From: Pseudonocardia parietis
GTDB taxonomy: Bacteria > Actinomycetota > Actinomycetes > Mycobacteriales > Pseudonocardiaceae
Assembly (NCBI RefSeq): GCF_017876315.1
Contig: NZ_JAGINU010000001.1
Coordinates: 3,596,001-3,660,000 of the forward strand
DNA length: 64,000 bases
Direction of reading: 5' to 3'
The notes beneath the pieces are model-generated. The model saw nothing but the letters and a program-made list of their open reading frames with translations. It had not been told where the DNA came from and ran no database searches. Position numbers and translations under genes: made by a program. Positions 8,135 through 16,771 of the stretch are shown here, in pieces (position 1 is the stretch's first letter; the number at the start of each line of letters is the position of its first letter).

Positions 8135-8875
8135 TCAGCCGTTGCGGGCCTCGTCCTGCACGTTCCGTCCGGCGTCCTCGGCCCGGTCCCGGACCTCCTC
8201 AGCGGCCGAGTGTCCCTCCGCCCGGACGTTCGAGGCCGCCTGCTGCGCGGTCTCCTGCACCGCCCGGGCGGCCTGCTCGGCAGGGTTGCGCAGGGCACCG
8301 CCGAGCTCCTCGGCCTTCTCCCCGGCCTGCCGGGCCAACGGCCGTCCCACCTCGAGGGCCTTCTCCTCGGCCTGCCCGGCCAGTTCCTGCTCGCGCCGGC
8401 TCGCCGGCAGCACCGAGGACGCCAGCCACCCCGCGCCGAACGCGATGAGGCCTGCGGCGAGCGGGTTGCCCCGGGTCTGCCGCCGGGCGGCCCGCGGTGC
8501 GGCGCGTGCGGTGCCGGAGACCGTCGACGCGGCGTCCGAGGCCCGGTCCGCCACGGTGCCGGCGACGTCCTCGACCCGGTCCGCCCCCTCGTCCGCGAGG
8601 GAGTGCGCGGTCCGGCCCGCGTGGCGGACGTGGTCGGCGGTGTCGCTGCCCATCACCGCGTCGCGCCAGCCGGCCAGCCGGCCGCGCGCCCGGTCGACCC
8701 GCCGTTCCACGATGCGGCCGGGGGTCACCTTCTCGGTCAGCGCGTCGACGTCGCCGCTGAGCTGCCGCTGGATACGCGCGATGTCCCGGCGGATCGCCTC
8801 CGGGTCGTCGGGCGCCGCCGGGTGCGGTACGGGATGGGGTGTGCCGTGCGGAGGTGTGCTGTGCGGAGTGGTCAT
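8135..8875 (-). CDS. DUF3618 domain envelope-associated protein
   Basis: A 246-residue protein. Residues 25-40 (PEAIRRDIARIQRQLS) match the DUF3618 start. A long charged Ala/Asp-rich helical region follows, then one hydrophobic stretch at about 137-156 that may span the membrane, and a second amphipathic repeat region rich in Ala, Glu and Gln. Such proteins are common in actinobacteria next to holin-family DUF1469 genes and are of unknown function, perhaps in envelope organisation. It is the last gene of a three-gene minus-strand cluster, 10 bases after the holin-family gene. Confidence 0.85.
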   Translation of the reverse strand: MTTPHSTPPHGTPHPVPHPAAPDDPEAIRRDIARIQRQLSGDVDALTEKVTPGRIVERRVDRARGRLAGWRDAVMGSDTADHVRHAGRTAHSLADEGADRVEDVAGTVADRASDAASTVSGTARAAPRAARRQTRGNPLAAGLIAFGAGWLASSVLPASRREQELAGQAEEKALEVGRPLARQAGEKAEELGGALRNPAEQAARAVQETAQQAASNVRAEGHSAAEEVRDRAEDAGRNVQDEARNG

Positions 8876-8885
8876 CGGGATCTCC

Positions 8886-9665
8886 TCACCGGCCCTTGAG
8901 GGCGTCCGGGACCTGTTTCATCGTGTCGACGGTCCGTTCGGGTGTCGGGTGGGTCCGGCGAAGGTTGCTGCGCCCGATCGTGAACGCGATCGCGGCGATC
9001 ACGGCCCACAACGCGGCGACGAGCAGGCCCGCCCAGCCGCCGTCCATCACATTCGTCAATCCCGCCCAGAGCGCCACCGAGAGGAACAGCAGCACCATCG
9101 AGGCGGCGTATCCGGCGCCGCCGAAGCCGCCTGCGGCCTTGCCGGCCCTGCGGGCCTCCTGTTTCAGCTCGGCCTGCGCCAGCGCGAGCTCCTGGCGCAT
9201 CAGGCTGGACAGGTCGCGCGAGACGCGGTTCATCAGGTCGCCGACCGACGGGTCGCCCGCACGGTGCCCGGGCTCGGCCGGGCGTGCTCCGGCACTCGCG
9301 GAGCCGGGCGCACCCCGGGAGCCGGGCGCACCCCGGGAGCCGGGCGCGGGGCCGGGTGGCGGGCCGGTCGCGGGATCCGGCGCAGGCCCGGGTGGCGGAG
9401 CAGGCGCGGGATCCGGCGCGCGCCCGGGTGGCGGGCCGGACGCGGGGTCCGGCGCAGGCCCGGGTGGCGGGCCGGTCGCGGGATCCGGCGCGGGGCCGGG
9501 TGGCGGGCCGGTCGCGGGATCCGGCGCAGACCCGAGCGGTGGGCCGGGCGGCGGTCCCGATGGCGATGCCGGTCGCGGGTCGGGCGGCGGTCCCGGTGGT
9601 GGGTCGGGCAGTGGACGGTCGGGGACGGGGCCGAAGGAGTCGGGCGACCCGCCCGGGGCGCTCAC
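8886..9665 (-). CDS. phage-holin-family (DUF1469) membrane protein with Pro-rich repeat N-terminus
   Basis: A 259-residue protein in two parts. Residues 1-about 130 are a low-complexity Pro/Gly/Ala region with repeated PPPGPAPDPATG units. The rest is a typical holin-superfamily-III domain: VGDLMNRVSRDLSSLMRQELALAQAEL followed by two hydrophobic segments around SMVLLFLSVALWAGL and LLVAALWAVIAAIAF. Despite the family name there is no phage context. The GTG start overlaps the stop of the upstream gene as GTGA. Proteins without the Pro-rich extension are the norm, so the extension is the odd feature. Confidence 0.85.
   Translation of the reverse strand: MSAPGGSPDSFGPVPDRPLPDPPPGPPPDPRPASPSGPPPGPPLGSAPDPATGPPPGPAPDPATGPPPGPAPDPASGPPPGRAPDPAPAPPPGPAPDPATGPPPGPAPGSRGAPGSRGAPGSASAGARPAEPGHRAGDPSVGDLMNRVSRDLSSLMRQELALAQAELKQEARRAGKAAGGFGGAGYAASMVLLFLSVALWAGLTNVMDGGWAGLLVAALWAVIAAIAFTIGRSNLRRTHPTPERTVDTMKQVPDALKGR
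9361..9540. repeat. five tandem 36-bp repeats encoding a 12-residue Pro-rich unit
   Basis: Five in-frame 36-base units (9361-9396, 9397-9432, 9433-9468, 9469-9504, 9505-9540) lie inside the holin-family gene. Each encodes a 12-residue unit close to PPPGPAPDPATG. The exact multiple of three keeps the frame, so unit number can change without breaking the gene. Confidence 0.85.
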
Positions 9666-10639
9666 TGCGGCTCCTCGGTGACGCGCGGATCGCCCCGGCG
9701 GTCGAGCTCGTCGACGTACTCGCCCACGGTCGCCGAGCCCGGCCGGGGCGCGTGCGCGGGGCCGGTCCGCGGCGGTGGCGGCGCCGGTGGCGGTGCCTGT
9801 GGTGGCGGGGCAGGTGGCGGTGGCGGTGGTGGCGGCGGGACACCCTCGGAGCCGTGGCCGGTCGGCATCGGGCCACCGGGTGGCTCGTAACCCGGGCCCG
9901 GACGCGGCTCACCCTGCCCGGGGGTGCCCGGCGCCGGCGGCGCCGCCCCGTCCCAGGATTCGGTCGGCGTCGGCGTGGATGGTGGCGGCGGAGCCGGAGG
10001 CGGCGCGGCCGGTGCGGCCCGGCGTGCCCCGCCGTCCTCGGGCGGGAGCCCCGGGTGCGCGTACTGCTCGGGTGCTGCCCGGGGGAACGGTGGTCGGTCG
10101 TCCTCCGGGGCCGCCCGATCCGGCTCCGTCTCGTGCTCCACCACGCCGCGGGTCAGCCTGCCCGCCAGTACCCCGGCCAGCGCGGCCCCGGCCAGGAACG
10201 TCCCCGGGCGCCGGCGCGCGAAGGTCCGCACCTGCTCCACCAGGTCTCCCGGTTCGTGTTCCTCGAGCCAGCCCGCGAGCCGCTCGGCCCGCTCCGCGGC
10301 GTCGTGGGCCAGGTCGGCCACGGGACCGTCCGACCCGTTGCCGCTCAGCGCCCGGAGCTCGTCGGCCAGGCCGCGCACGCCGCCCGCAGCCTGCTGCTGG
10401 GTGGCGCTCGCCTGCTCGTGCATCTGGTCCCGCGCCTCACCCAGCAGATCCGTCGCCTGCCGCCGGGTCGAGTCGGCGACGTTGCGGACCTCGTCCGCGG
10501 CGGTACCGGCGACGTTGCTCCCTGCCTCCGCGGCGGTGCGGCCGACCTCCTCGCCCTCGGCCCGGGCGGTCTCGGCCGTGCGCCCGACCGTGTCGCGCCC
10601 CGGCCCGCTCTCCGAACTTGCTGCTGACGTCTCCCGCAC
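9662..10639 (-). CDS. hypothetical helical, Pro-rich protein
   Basis: A 325-residue protein. The first 125 residues are Ala/Glu/Asp-rich, lacking Cys, and predicted helical. A short hydrophobic segment around PGTFLAGAALAGVLAGRL (about residue 145-165) may insert in the membrane. The C-terminal half is dominated by proline stretches, including runs of nine or more prolines. No known domain is recognised; actinobacterial genes in this position beside DUF1469 and DUF3618 genes are similar in composition. It is the first gene of the cluster and shares GTGA with the next gene. Confidence 0.75.
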   Translation of the reverse strand: MRETSAASSESGPGRDTVGRTAETARAEGEEVGRTAAEAGSNVAGTAADEVRNVADSTRRQATDLLGEARDQMHEQASATQQQAAGGVRGLADELRALSGNGSDGPVADLAHDAAERAERLAGWLEEHEPGDLVEQVRTFARRRPGTFLAGAALAGVLAGRLTRGVVEHETEPDRAAPEDDRPPFPRAAPEQYAHPGLPPEDGGARRAAPAAPPPAPPPPSTPTPTESWDGAAPPAPGTPGQGEPRPGPGYEPPGGPMPTGHGSEGVPPPPPPPPPAPPPQAPPPAPPPPRTGPAHAPRPGSATVGEYVDELDRRGDPRVTEEPQ

Positions 10640-10797
10640 GTCGCGCCCCTCTCACTCGCCGTCGTCACCGCGATACCCGCGGCCGGACGGCGGACACCGG
10701 ATGCTCCGGATGCCGCCCGGAAACACCCGATCGGGCCACGCTGACCGACGGTCCGGGAGTGGGAGACGTGAACCCGGGGTGAGCGCGCCGGAGTCGT

Positions 10798-11181
10798 TCA
10801 CTCCTCCGTGAAGTGGTATTCGACGTCGGCGAAGCCGTCCGCGGCGAGCGCGTAGAACACCGAGAGCGTCGACGAGGTCGTGTTCCGGATCCCGTGGACC
10901 GCACCGCCCGGCACGAACACCGTGCTCCCCGTTCGCACGGGCAGCGCGTCATCACCGAGGTCGACGACGCCGTCACCGGACTGCACCACGTACAGCTCCG
11001 GCGCGACGTGCCAGTGCGGCGCCAGGCGTTCGCCCGGGGCGAACTCGGCGACTCCCGCCGTGAGGCCCCGCGTCGGCGTGATCTCCCGGCTGAACAACGT
11101 GCGGAACGTGAGCGCCCCGCGTACCGCGTCGTCCCACCGTTCGGGGTCGCCGTCCCCGAGATGCCGGGCCAGGTGGTTCAC
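10798..11181 (-). CDS. cupin domain protein
   Basis: A 127-residue single cupin. Metal-binding motif 1 is visible as APHWHVAPELYVVQSG and motif 2 as FVPGGAVHGIRN, giving His, His, Glu and His ligands. Small cupins of this type are enzymes or ligand-binding proteins; no reaction can be named. It is divergent from the CaiB-type CoA transferase gene across about 200 bases and may be expressed separately from it. The neighbour cluster on the other side is unrelated. Confidence 0.85.
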   Translation of the reverse strand: MNHLARHLGDGDPERWDDAVRGALTFRTLFSREITPTRGLTAGVAEFAPGERLAPHWHVAPELYVVQSGDGVVDLGDDALPVRTGSTVFVPGGAVHGIRNTTSSTLSVFYALAADGFADVEYHFTEE

Positions 11182-11256
11182 CGTCGCCTCCGTTTCGCCG
11201 AGGTCGTCCGGCTACCCGGCGTCCGGGGCGTCATGCGGTGGGTCGCGGACGTCACC

Positions 11257-11292
11257 AGAACCCGACACGGAACCCGACACGGAACTCGATAC
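11257..11292. repeat. three tandem 12-bp repeats in the cupin/CaiB spacer
   Basis: Three 12-base units close to GGAACCCGACAC, at 11257-11268, 11269-11280 and 11281-11292, lie between the divergent cupin and CoA transferase genes. They end about 18 bases upstream of the predicted -35 of the latter. They could be an iteron-like regulator-binding array; this is inference. Confidence 0.5.
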
Positions 11293-11309
11293 GGGACACG
11301 ACTGCCATG

Positions 11310-11338
11310 TTGAGATTCTCGTCCCACGTAGCTAGGTT
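11310..11338 (+). promoter_or_regulatory. predicted promoter of the CaiB-acyl-CoA dehydrogenase-TRAP operon
   Basis: TTGAGA at 11310-11315 and TAGGTT at 11333-11338 are separated by 17 bases and lie about 45 bases before the GTG start at 11384. Spacing and sequence fit a vegetative actinobacterial promoter. It would serve the five plus-strand genes to 16764. Confidence 0.5.
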
Positions 11339-11383
11339 CGTCGCATCTGACGGACGACGGCGTTCGGGTACGGGGAGCGGAAT

Positions 11384-12649
11384 GTGACGACTTCGGATCG
11401 GCACGAGCACGTCGGCGGTGGCTCCGGCGGTGACTCCGGCGGGGCCCCGGCCACACCGGGCCCCGGCGGCCCCCTCGACGGCATCACCGTCGTCGACCTC
11501 ACGTCGACCTTCATGGGCCCGTTCTGCACGCTGATCCTCGCGCAGTTCGGCGCCCGGGTGATCAAGATCGAGCCGCCGGGCGGCGACATCCTGCGCGGTG
11601 TCGGCGACACCGGGGGGCACGGGCTCGGCCCGATCTTCCTCAACGCCAACCTCGGTAAGGAGAGCGTCGTCCTCGACCTGCGCGACGACGCGGACCACCG
11701 GCGCCTGCTGCGCCTCATCGAGGACGCCGACGTCGTCGCGCACAACCGCCCCGCCGGCTCCGACGAGCGGCTCGGCATCGACTACGAGACGCTCCGCACG
11801 ATCAACCCCGCGGTGATCGTCTGCGCCATGCGCGGCTACGGGGCAGGCGGCCCGTACGGGTCCGAACCCGCCTACGACGACGTCATCCAGGCCGTGTCCG
11901 GGCTGGCGGCGAACCAGACCGGCCGGGGCGAGCCGCAGTTCGTCCGCAGCCCCGTCTCGGACAAGGTCACCGGCATGCTGGCGATGGGGGCGATCTGCGC
12001 CGCGCTGGTGGAGCGCGCGAGATCCGGTCGTGGCCAGGCGATCGAGGTCCCCATGTTCGAGACGATGGCCCAGTTCCTGCTGGTCGAGCAGCAGGGCGGC
12101 TACGTCTTCGACCCACCCCGCGGGGACACCGGCTACGCCCGGACCGACTCGCCGTTCCGCCGCCCGTACCGCACCCGCGACGGGCTGGTCGGCGTGCTGC
12201 CCTACACCGACGCGCACTGGCGCACCCTGTTCGAGGTGCTCGACGCCGGCGACCGTGCCGACGACCCCCGGTTCGCGACCATCGGGGCACGCAGCCGGCA
12301 CATCGACGAGCTCTACGAGTGGCTGGACGGCGAGCTCGCCACCCGCACCACCGCCGAGACCGTCGAGCTGTTCCGCCGGGCGAAGGTGCCGATCATGCCG
12401 GTCAACGGGATCGCGGACCTGTTCACCGACCCGCACCTCGACGCCGTCGACTTCTTCCGGAGCACCGAGCACCCGCAGCTCGGCACGGTGCGCCACGCCC
12501 GGTCGCCGGTGCGGTTCTCCCGCAGCGGATCCGGCCCGTTCGCCCAGGCGCCCGCCCTCGACAGCCACGGCCGGGAACTCCGGGCCGAGCTCGACGACCG
12601 ATCCGCACCGCCGTCCCCGACGGGTGCGGCGTACTCCGAGGAGCAGTGA
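11384..12649 (+). CDS. CaiB/BaiF family (class III) CoA transferase
   Basis: A 421-residue protein. GPLDGITVVDLTSTFMGPF opens the family III fold at about residue 30, GARVIKIEPPGGD follows, and VSDKVTGM near 192 supplies the Asp expected to form the acyl anhydride intermediate. These enzymes move CoA between carboxylates without ATP. The start is GTG at 11384 with GGGGAGCGG upstream. It leads an operon with an acyl-CoA dehydrogenase six bases downstream and a TRAP importer, suggesting that an imported carboxylate is activated by CoA exchange and then dehydrogenated. Confidence 0.93.
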   Translation: MTTSDRHEHVGGGSGGDSGGAPATPGPGGPLDGITVVDLTSTFMGPFCTLILAQFGARVIKIEPPGGDILRGVGDTGGHGLGPIFLNANLGKESVVLDLRDDADHRRLLRLIEDADVVAHNRPAGSDERLGIDYETLRTINPAVIVCAMRGYGAGGPYGSEPAYDDVIQAVSGLAANQTGRGEPQFVRSPVSDKVTGMLAMGAICAALVERARSGRGQAIEVPMFETMAQFLLVEQQGGYVFDPPRGDTGYARTDSPFRRPYRTRDGLVGVLPYTDAHWRTLFEVLDAGDRADDPRFATIGARSRHIDELYEWLDGELATRTTAETVELFRRAKVPIMPVNGIADLFTDPHLDAVDFFRSTEHPQLGTVRHARSPVRFSRSGSGPFAQAPALDSHGRELRAELDDRSAPPSPTGAAYSEEQ

Positions 12650-12655
12650 CCGGCG

Positions 12656-13819
12656 ATGGACTTCACCGAGGACGACGACCTGCGGACGGTCCGGCGCGCC
12701 GTCGCCGAGCTGGCCGCCGGGTTCGACGGGGAGTACTGGGAACGCCACGACCGTGAGCACGCGTTCCCCTGGGAGTTCTACAAGACCTTCGCCGACGCCG
12801 GCTGGCTGGGCATCTCGATCTCCGAGGAGTACGGCGGCGGCGGGCTGGGCGTCGCCGCCGCCGGGATCATGCTGGAGACGCTCGCGGCCTCCGGCGGCGC
12901 GATGAACGCCTGCACCCCGATGCACCTGGGCATGTTCGGGATGAACGTGGTCGCCAAGCACGGGTCGGAGCAGATGCGGCGCGAGACCCTGTCCCGCGTC
13001 GCGACGGGCGAGCTGCACGCCTGCTTCGGGGTGACCGAACCGGACGCCGGTACCGACACCTCCCGGATCAGTACCCGCGCGGACCGGGACGGGGACGGCT
13101 ACGTCGTCAACGGGCGCAAGGTCTGGATCTCGAAGGCGGGGGAGAGCGAGGTCATCGTGCTCGCCGTCCGCACCGCGCCCCGCCGCGACGACGCACCGAT
13201 GCACGGGATCTCGATCCTGCTGGTCGACATGGCCACCCCCGGGATCGAGGTGCGCCCGATCCCGAAGATGGGACGTAACGCCGTCGCGTCCAACGAGGTG
13301 AGCTTCGACGACGTCCGGGTGCCGGCGAGCGCCCTGGTCGGCACCGAGCACGAGGGCTTCCGGGTACTGCTCGACGGGCTCAATCCCGAACGCATCCTCA
13401 TCGCGCACGAGGCACTGGGCATCGGCCGGGCCTCGGTGGACGCCGCCGTGCGCTACGCGGGCGAGCGGACGGTCTTCGGCCGGCCGATCGGGCAGAACCA
13501 GGGGATCGCCTTCCCGCTGGCCGAGGCGACGGCCCGGCTCGACGCGGCCGAGCTGGTCTGCCGCAAGGCCGCCTGGCTCTACGACAACGGCCATCCGTGT
13601 GCCCGCGAGGCGAACACCGCGAAGTACCTCGCCGCCGACGCCGGGTTCTTCGCCGCGGACCGCGCGATGCAGACCTTCGGTGGCATGGGCTACGCGGAGG
13701 AGTACGGGATCCCGCGCTACTTCCGGGAGGCCCGGCTCATGAAGATCGCCCCGGTCAGCCAGGAGCTGGTACTCGCCTACATCGCGCAGAACGTGCTGGG
13801 CCTGCCCAAGTCGTACTGA
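12656..13819 (+). CDS. acyl-CoA dehydrogenase
   Basis: A 387-residue enzyme of normal family length. The N-terminal helical domain is followed by FGVTEPDAGTDTSRIST (FAD contact), GRKVWISKAGES, and the C-terminal GERTVFGRPIGQNQG and GGMGYAEEYGIPRYFREAR, whose Glu lies where the catalytic base of this family is found. It introduces a double bond into an acyl-CoA, passing electrons to ETF. It starts six bases after the CoA transferase stop and precedes the TRAP genes, so it is part of one transport and activation operon. Substrate chain unknown. Confidence 0.94.
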   Translation: MDFTEDDDLRTVRRAVAELAAGFDGEYWERHDREHAFPWEFYKTFADAGWLGISISEEYGGGGLGVAAAGIMLETLAASGGAMNACTPMHLGMFGMNVVAKHGSEQMRRETLSRVATGELHACFGVTEPDAGTDTSRISTRADRDGDGYVVNGRKVWISKAGESEVIVLAVRTAPRRDDAPMHGISILLVDMATPGIEVRPIPKMGRNAVASNEVSFDDVRVPASALVGTEHEGFRVLLDGLNPERILIAHEALGIGRASVDAAVRYAGERTVFGRPIGQNQGIAFPLAEATARLDAAELVCRKAAWLYDNGHPCAREANTAKYLAADAGFFAADRAMQTFGGMGYAEEYGIPRYFREARLMKIAPVSQELVLAYIAQNVLGLPKSY

Positions 13820-13868
13820 GCCTGCTGAGCGACGCCTGCGGAGCGAACACCAGTACTGAGGAGGTCCG

Positions 13869-14936
13869 ATGCTCCCTCGCACGGTCCGGTTGCTGGCCCT
13901 GGCCTGCGCCGTCGGGCTGGTCACGACCCTGACGGCGTGCGCAGGAGATCGGGAGGGTCCACCGGGGACGTTCACGCTCGTCGTCGGCGACTCGTTCCCG
14001 ACCACGCACCCGTTCTCCCGGGACGGGGCGCAGTTCTTCGTCGACCGCGCGACCGAGCTCTCCGGTGGCCGGCTGCAGTTCGACTACCACCCGTCGGAGA
14101 GCCTCGGGGCCGCCGAGGACTTCGTGAACCTGGCCCGCTCCGGGGTGGTGGACATCGCGATGGTCTCGCCCGGCTACGTCTCGGCGCAGCTGCCGCTCTC
14201 CGGGGTCGCCGACCTGCCCGCGATGACCACCGACCCGTGCCGGGGCGCGCTCGGGCTGGAACCGCTGCTGGCCGAGGGCGGGGTGCTGTACGAGGCCGAC
14301 TTCGCCCCGGACGGGCTGCACCCGCTGGTGGTCGGCGTGGTCACCGGCTACGAGGTGATGACCGGCGGCGGTGTCGCCGTCACCGATCCGTCCGACGTCG
14401 CGGGGATGGTGCTGCGCTCGTCGGGCGGCGCGATCGACCGGACGGTGAACCACCTCGGCGCTGCCCCGGTGGCGATGCCGGTGACCGAGATGTACGAGGC
14501 GATCTCCCGCGGCACCGTCGACGGCACCGTGCTCGGTCCGCTGAGCGCGCTGCCCTACCGCCTCGACGAGGCCGCCACCCACTCCACGCTCGGTGCGCAG
14601 CTGGGCAGCTTCACGATCACCTACTCGATCGGCCGTGACACCTGGGACGGGCTGCCGCCGGACCTGCAGGACGTGCTGACCCGGGCCGGGAAGGACACGA
14701 ACCGGCACCTGTGCCGGGCGGTCGCCGACTACGACGCGCAGTCCCGGGAGAAGCTGGCGGCCGGCGGCCTGGCCTTCCACCGGCTCACCCCGGACGAGGA
14801 ACGCCGGTGGCGCGAGGCGGCCGCGCCGGTGCGCGAGGAGTGGGTGGCCGACATGGAGCGCATGGGGCTGCCCGGCCGGGCGGCGCTCGACGACCTGCTG
14901 GCCTCCCAGCGCGCCGTGGCGGAGCAGGGCCGGTGA
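13869..14936 (+). CDS. dctP: TRAP transporter substrate-binding lipoprotein (DctP family)
   Basis: A 355-residue secreted receptor. The signal peptide ends in LTAC, a lipobox that would anchor it by a Cys at about residue 25. The mature part has the DctP pattern: HPFSRDGAQFFVDRATELSGG, a DIAMVSPGYVSAQLPL segment and a MYEAISRGTVDGTVLGP motif. DctP proteins bind carboxylates and deliver them to the DctQM permease. GAGGAGGT precedes the ATG. The GTGA overlap with the next gene keeps the three subunits together. Ligand unknown, presumably the carboxylate handled by the upstream enzymes. Confidence 0.93.
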   Translation: MLPRTVRLLALACAVGLVTTLTACAGDREGPPGTFTLVVGDSFPTTHPFSRDGAQFFVDRATELSGGRLQFDYHPSESLGAAEDFVNLARSGVVDIAMVSPGYVSAQLPLSGVADLPAMTTDPCRGALGLEPLLAEGGVLYEADFAPDGLHPLVVGVVTGYEVMTGGGVAVTDPSDVAGMVLRSSGGAIDRTVNHLGAAPVAMPVTEMYEAISRGTVDGTVLGPLSALPYRLDEAATHSTLGAQLGSFTITYSIGRDTWDGLPPDLQDVLTRAGKDTNRHLCRAVADYDAQSREKLAAGGLAFHRLTPDEERRWREAAAPVREEWVADMERMGLPGRAALDDLLASQRAVAEQGR

Positions 14937-15475
14937 ACGCCTTCGCGACCGGCCTGCGCCGGCTCGAGGACGCACTGGCCGCGGTCGCCGCGCTCGCGCT
15001 GCTCGTGCTGACCGCGCTGATGGTGCTCGGGGTGGTGCTGCGCTACGTGGTGGCCGAACCGCTGTCCTGGGCGCTCGGGTTCACCACCGAGTACCTGCTC
15101 ACCGCGATCTTCTTCCTCGGCCTGCCCTACACCGTGCGGGCCGGGGCGCACGTGCGGATCGACCTGCTCTACCGGCTGCTCGGGACGCGGGCGCGGTGGT
15201 GGTGCACCGTCGTCGGCGGGGTGCTGTCGGCGCTGTTCGTCGCGCTCCTGACCTGGGGCGGGATCCGGCTGGCCGCGGGCGCCTGGGCGGGCGGGGACAT
15301 CCCGCCGCCCGGTGGGGCGGAGCTGTCCTGGCCGGTCTGGACCGCGGTGGTCATGGTCCCGATCGGGACGGGGGTGGCACTGCTCCGGTTGCTGTACCTG
15401 CTCGCCGTCCCGGAGCAGGACCTCCCGGCGGACCCCGCGGCGGACTCCGTGGCGACCGGGGAGGTGGACCACTGA
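14933..15475 (+). CDS. dctQ: TRAP transporter small permease (DctQ family)
   Basis: A 180-residue membrane protein with four hydrophobic segments, roughly at residues 15-40, 55-75, 90-115 and 130-155. The PLSWALGFTTEYLLTAIFFLG region is typical of DctQ. It forms the membrane complex with DctM and docks DctP. The GTG start at 14933 overlaps the dctP stop (GTGA) and its stop overlaps the dctM start (TGATG), so translation of all three is coupled. Confidence 0.92.
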   Translation: MNAFATGLRRLEDALAAVAALALLVLTALMVLGVVLRYVVAEPLSWALGFTTEYLLTAIFFLGLPYTVRAGAHVRIDLLYRLLGTRARWWCTVVGGVLSALFVALLTWGGIRLAAGAWAGGDIPPPGGAELSWPVWTAVVMVPIGTGVALLRLLYLLAVPEQDLPADPAADSVATGEVDH

Positions 15476-16764
15476 TGCTGGTCCTGCTGGTCGTCGTCCT
15501 GCTGCTGGTGCTGCTGCTGATCCGGATCCCGGTCGGGTTCGCGATCGGGATCGCGGGCTCGCTGGGCCTGCTGCTGCACGGCGGGTTGCCGGAGCTGCTC
15601 GGGGTCCTGGAGGTCTCTCCGCACACCGCGGTGACCGCGTACTCGCTCACCCCGATCCCGCTGTTCGTCCTGATGGCACAGTTCGTGCTGCGCAGCGGGG
15701 TCGCCGGGAGCATGTTCGACAGCGCACGCACCTGGGTCGGCCGGACCCCGGCCGGGCTCGGGGTGGCGACGACGCTGTCCGGTGCGGTGTTCGCGGCGAT
15801 CTCGGGTTCCAGCACGGCGGCCGCCGCCACGCTCGCCTCGACGGCGGTGCCGGAGATGACCCGCCGGGGCTACGACGCGCGGCTCGCGACCGGCCTCGTC
15901 GCGGTGGTGGGGACGCTGGCGGCGATGGTGCCGCCGAGCATCATCCTGGTCTTCTACGCCGTGCTCGCCGAGGAGAGCGTGGGCGAAGTGCTCATCGCCG
16001 GGTTCCTCCCGGGCGCGTTGGTCGTCGTCGCGCTGATCGTGACGACGCTGCTGCTGGTCCGGCGCCGCCCCGAGCTGGCACCGCGCGGGGAGCGGTACCC
16101 GCTCGCCACCAAGGTCCGGACGCTGACCGTGATCGGTCCCGTGATCTTCCTGTTCGGGCTGGTCACGGTCACCATCTACCTCGGGCTGGCGACGCCGACC
16201 GAGGCCGCGGCGCTGGGTGCGGCGGGCGCGCTCGGGATCGGCCTGGTGCAGCGCACGCTGGATCTCGCACGCATCCGGGCGGCCCTGCTGGAGACCCTGT
16301 GCACCACCGCGATGATCCTGCTGATCATCGCCTCGGCGCACGTCTTCGGCCACGTGCTCACGCTCAGCGGGGTCACCGAGACGGTGGTCGACGCGGTGGC
16401 CGCGATCCCGGCCGCCCCCACGGTGATCTTCCTCGGGATCGCGCTGGTGTACCTGGTGCTCGGCGCGTTCATGGACCAGATGGCGATCCTGGCGCTCACG
16501 GTGCCGGTTGTGCTGCCGGTGGTCGAGCAGCTCGGCTACGACCCGGTGTGGTTCGGCGTGATGGTGGTGCTGCTGGCCGAGATCGGGCTGGTCACCCCGC
16601 CGCTCGGGCTGAACGTGTTCATCGTGGCGCGCTCGACCGGGCTGCGGTCGGAGGAGGTCTTCCGCGGCGTCGTGCCGTTCGTCGTGGCGATGCTGGTGCT
16701 CGTGCTGCTGTTCACGTTCGCCCCCGGCCTGGTCCTGTGGCTGCCGGGCACGATGGGTGGCTGA
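15475..16764 (+). CDS. dctM: TRAP transporter large permease (DctM family)
   Basis: A 429-residue protein with about a dozen membrane segments. RIPVGFAIGIAGSLGL near the start, SGSSTAAAATLASTAVPEM around residue 110-128 and TPPLGLNVFIVA near the end are DctM signatures. It is the Na+-driven transport subunit of the tripartite importer. It ends the operon and runs into the convergent TetR gene with a gap of seven bases and no visible hairpin. Confidence 0.94.
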   Translation: MLVLLVVVLLLVLLLIRIPVGFAIGIAGSLGLLLHGGLPELLGVLEVSPHTAVTAYSLTPIPLFVLMAQFVLRSGVAGSMFDSARTWVGRTPAGLGVATTLSGAVFAAISGSSTAAAATLASTAVPEMTRRGYDARLATGLVAVVGTLAAMVPPSIILVFYAVLAEESVGEVLIAGFLPGALVVVALIVTTLLLVRRRPELAPRGERYPLATKVRTLTVIGPVIFLFGLVTVTIYLGLATPTEAAALGAAGALGIGLVQRTLDLARIRAALLETLCTTAMILLIIASAHVFGHVLTLSGVTETVVDAVAAIPAAPTVIFLGIALVYLVLGAFMDQMAILALTVPVVLPVVEQLGYDPVWFGVMVVLLAEIGLVTPPLGLNVFIVARSTGLRSEEVFRGVVPFVVAMLVLVLLFTFAPGLVLWLPGTMGG

Positions 16765-16771
16765 CGCAGGC

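Noticed and set aside
7468..8298. 276-residue minus-strand frame across the spacer upstream of the conservon
   Set aside because: Arg/Pro-rich throughout, produced by the 18-bp repeats, with no ribosome site or family.
8886..9665. Prophage holin
   Set aside because: Family name only: neighbours are DUF3618 and a Pro-rich protein, and no phage genes occur in the window.
11252..14005. 917-residue open frame on the minus strand opposite the CaiB and acyl-CoA dehydrogenase genes
   Set aside because: It has only low-complexity Arg/Gly/Val composition, no domain, and covers two clear plus-strand genes; it is a high-GC antisense artefact.
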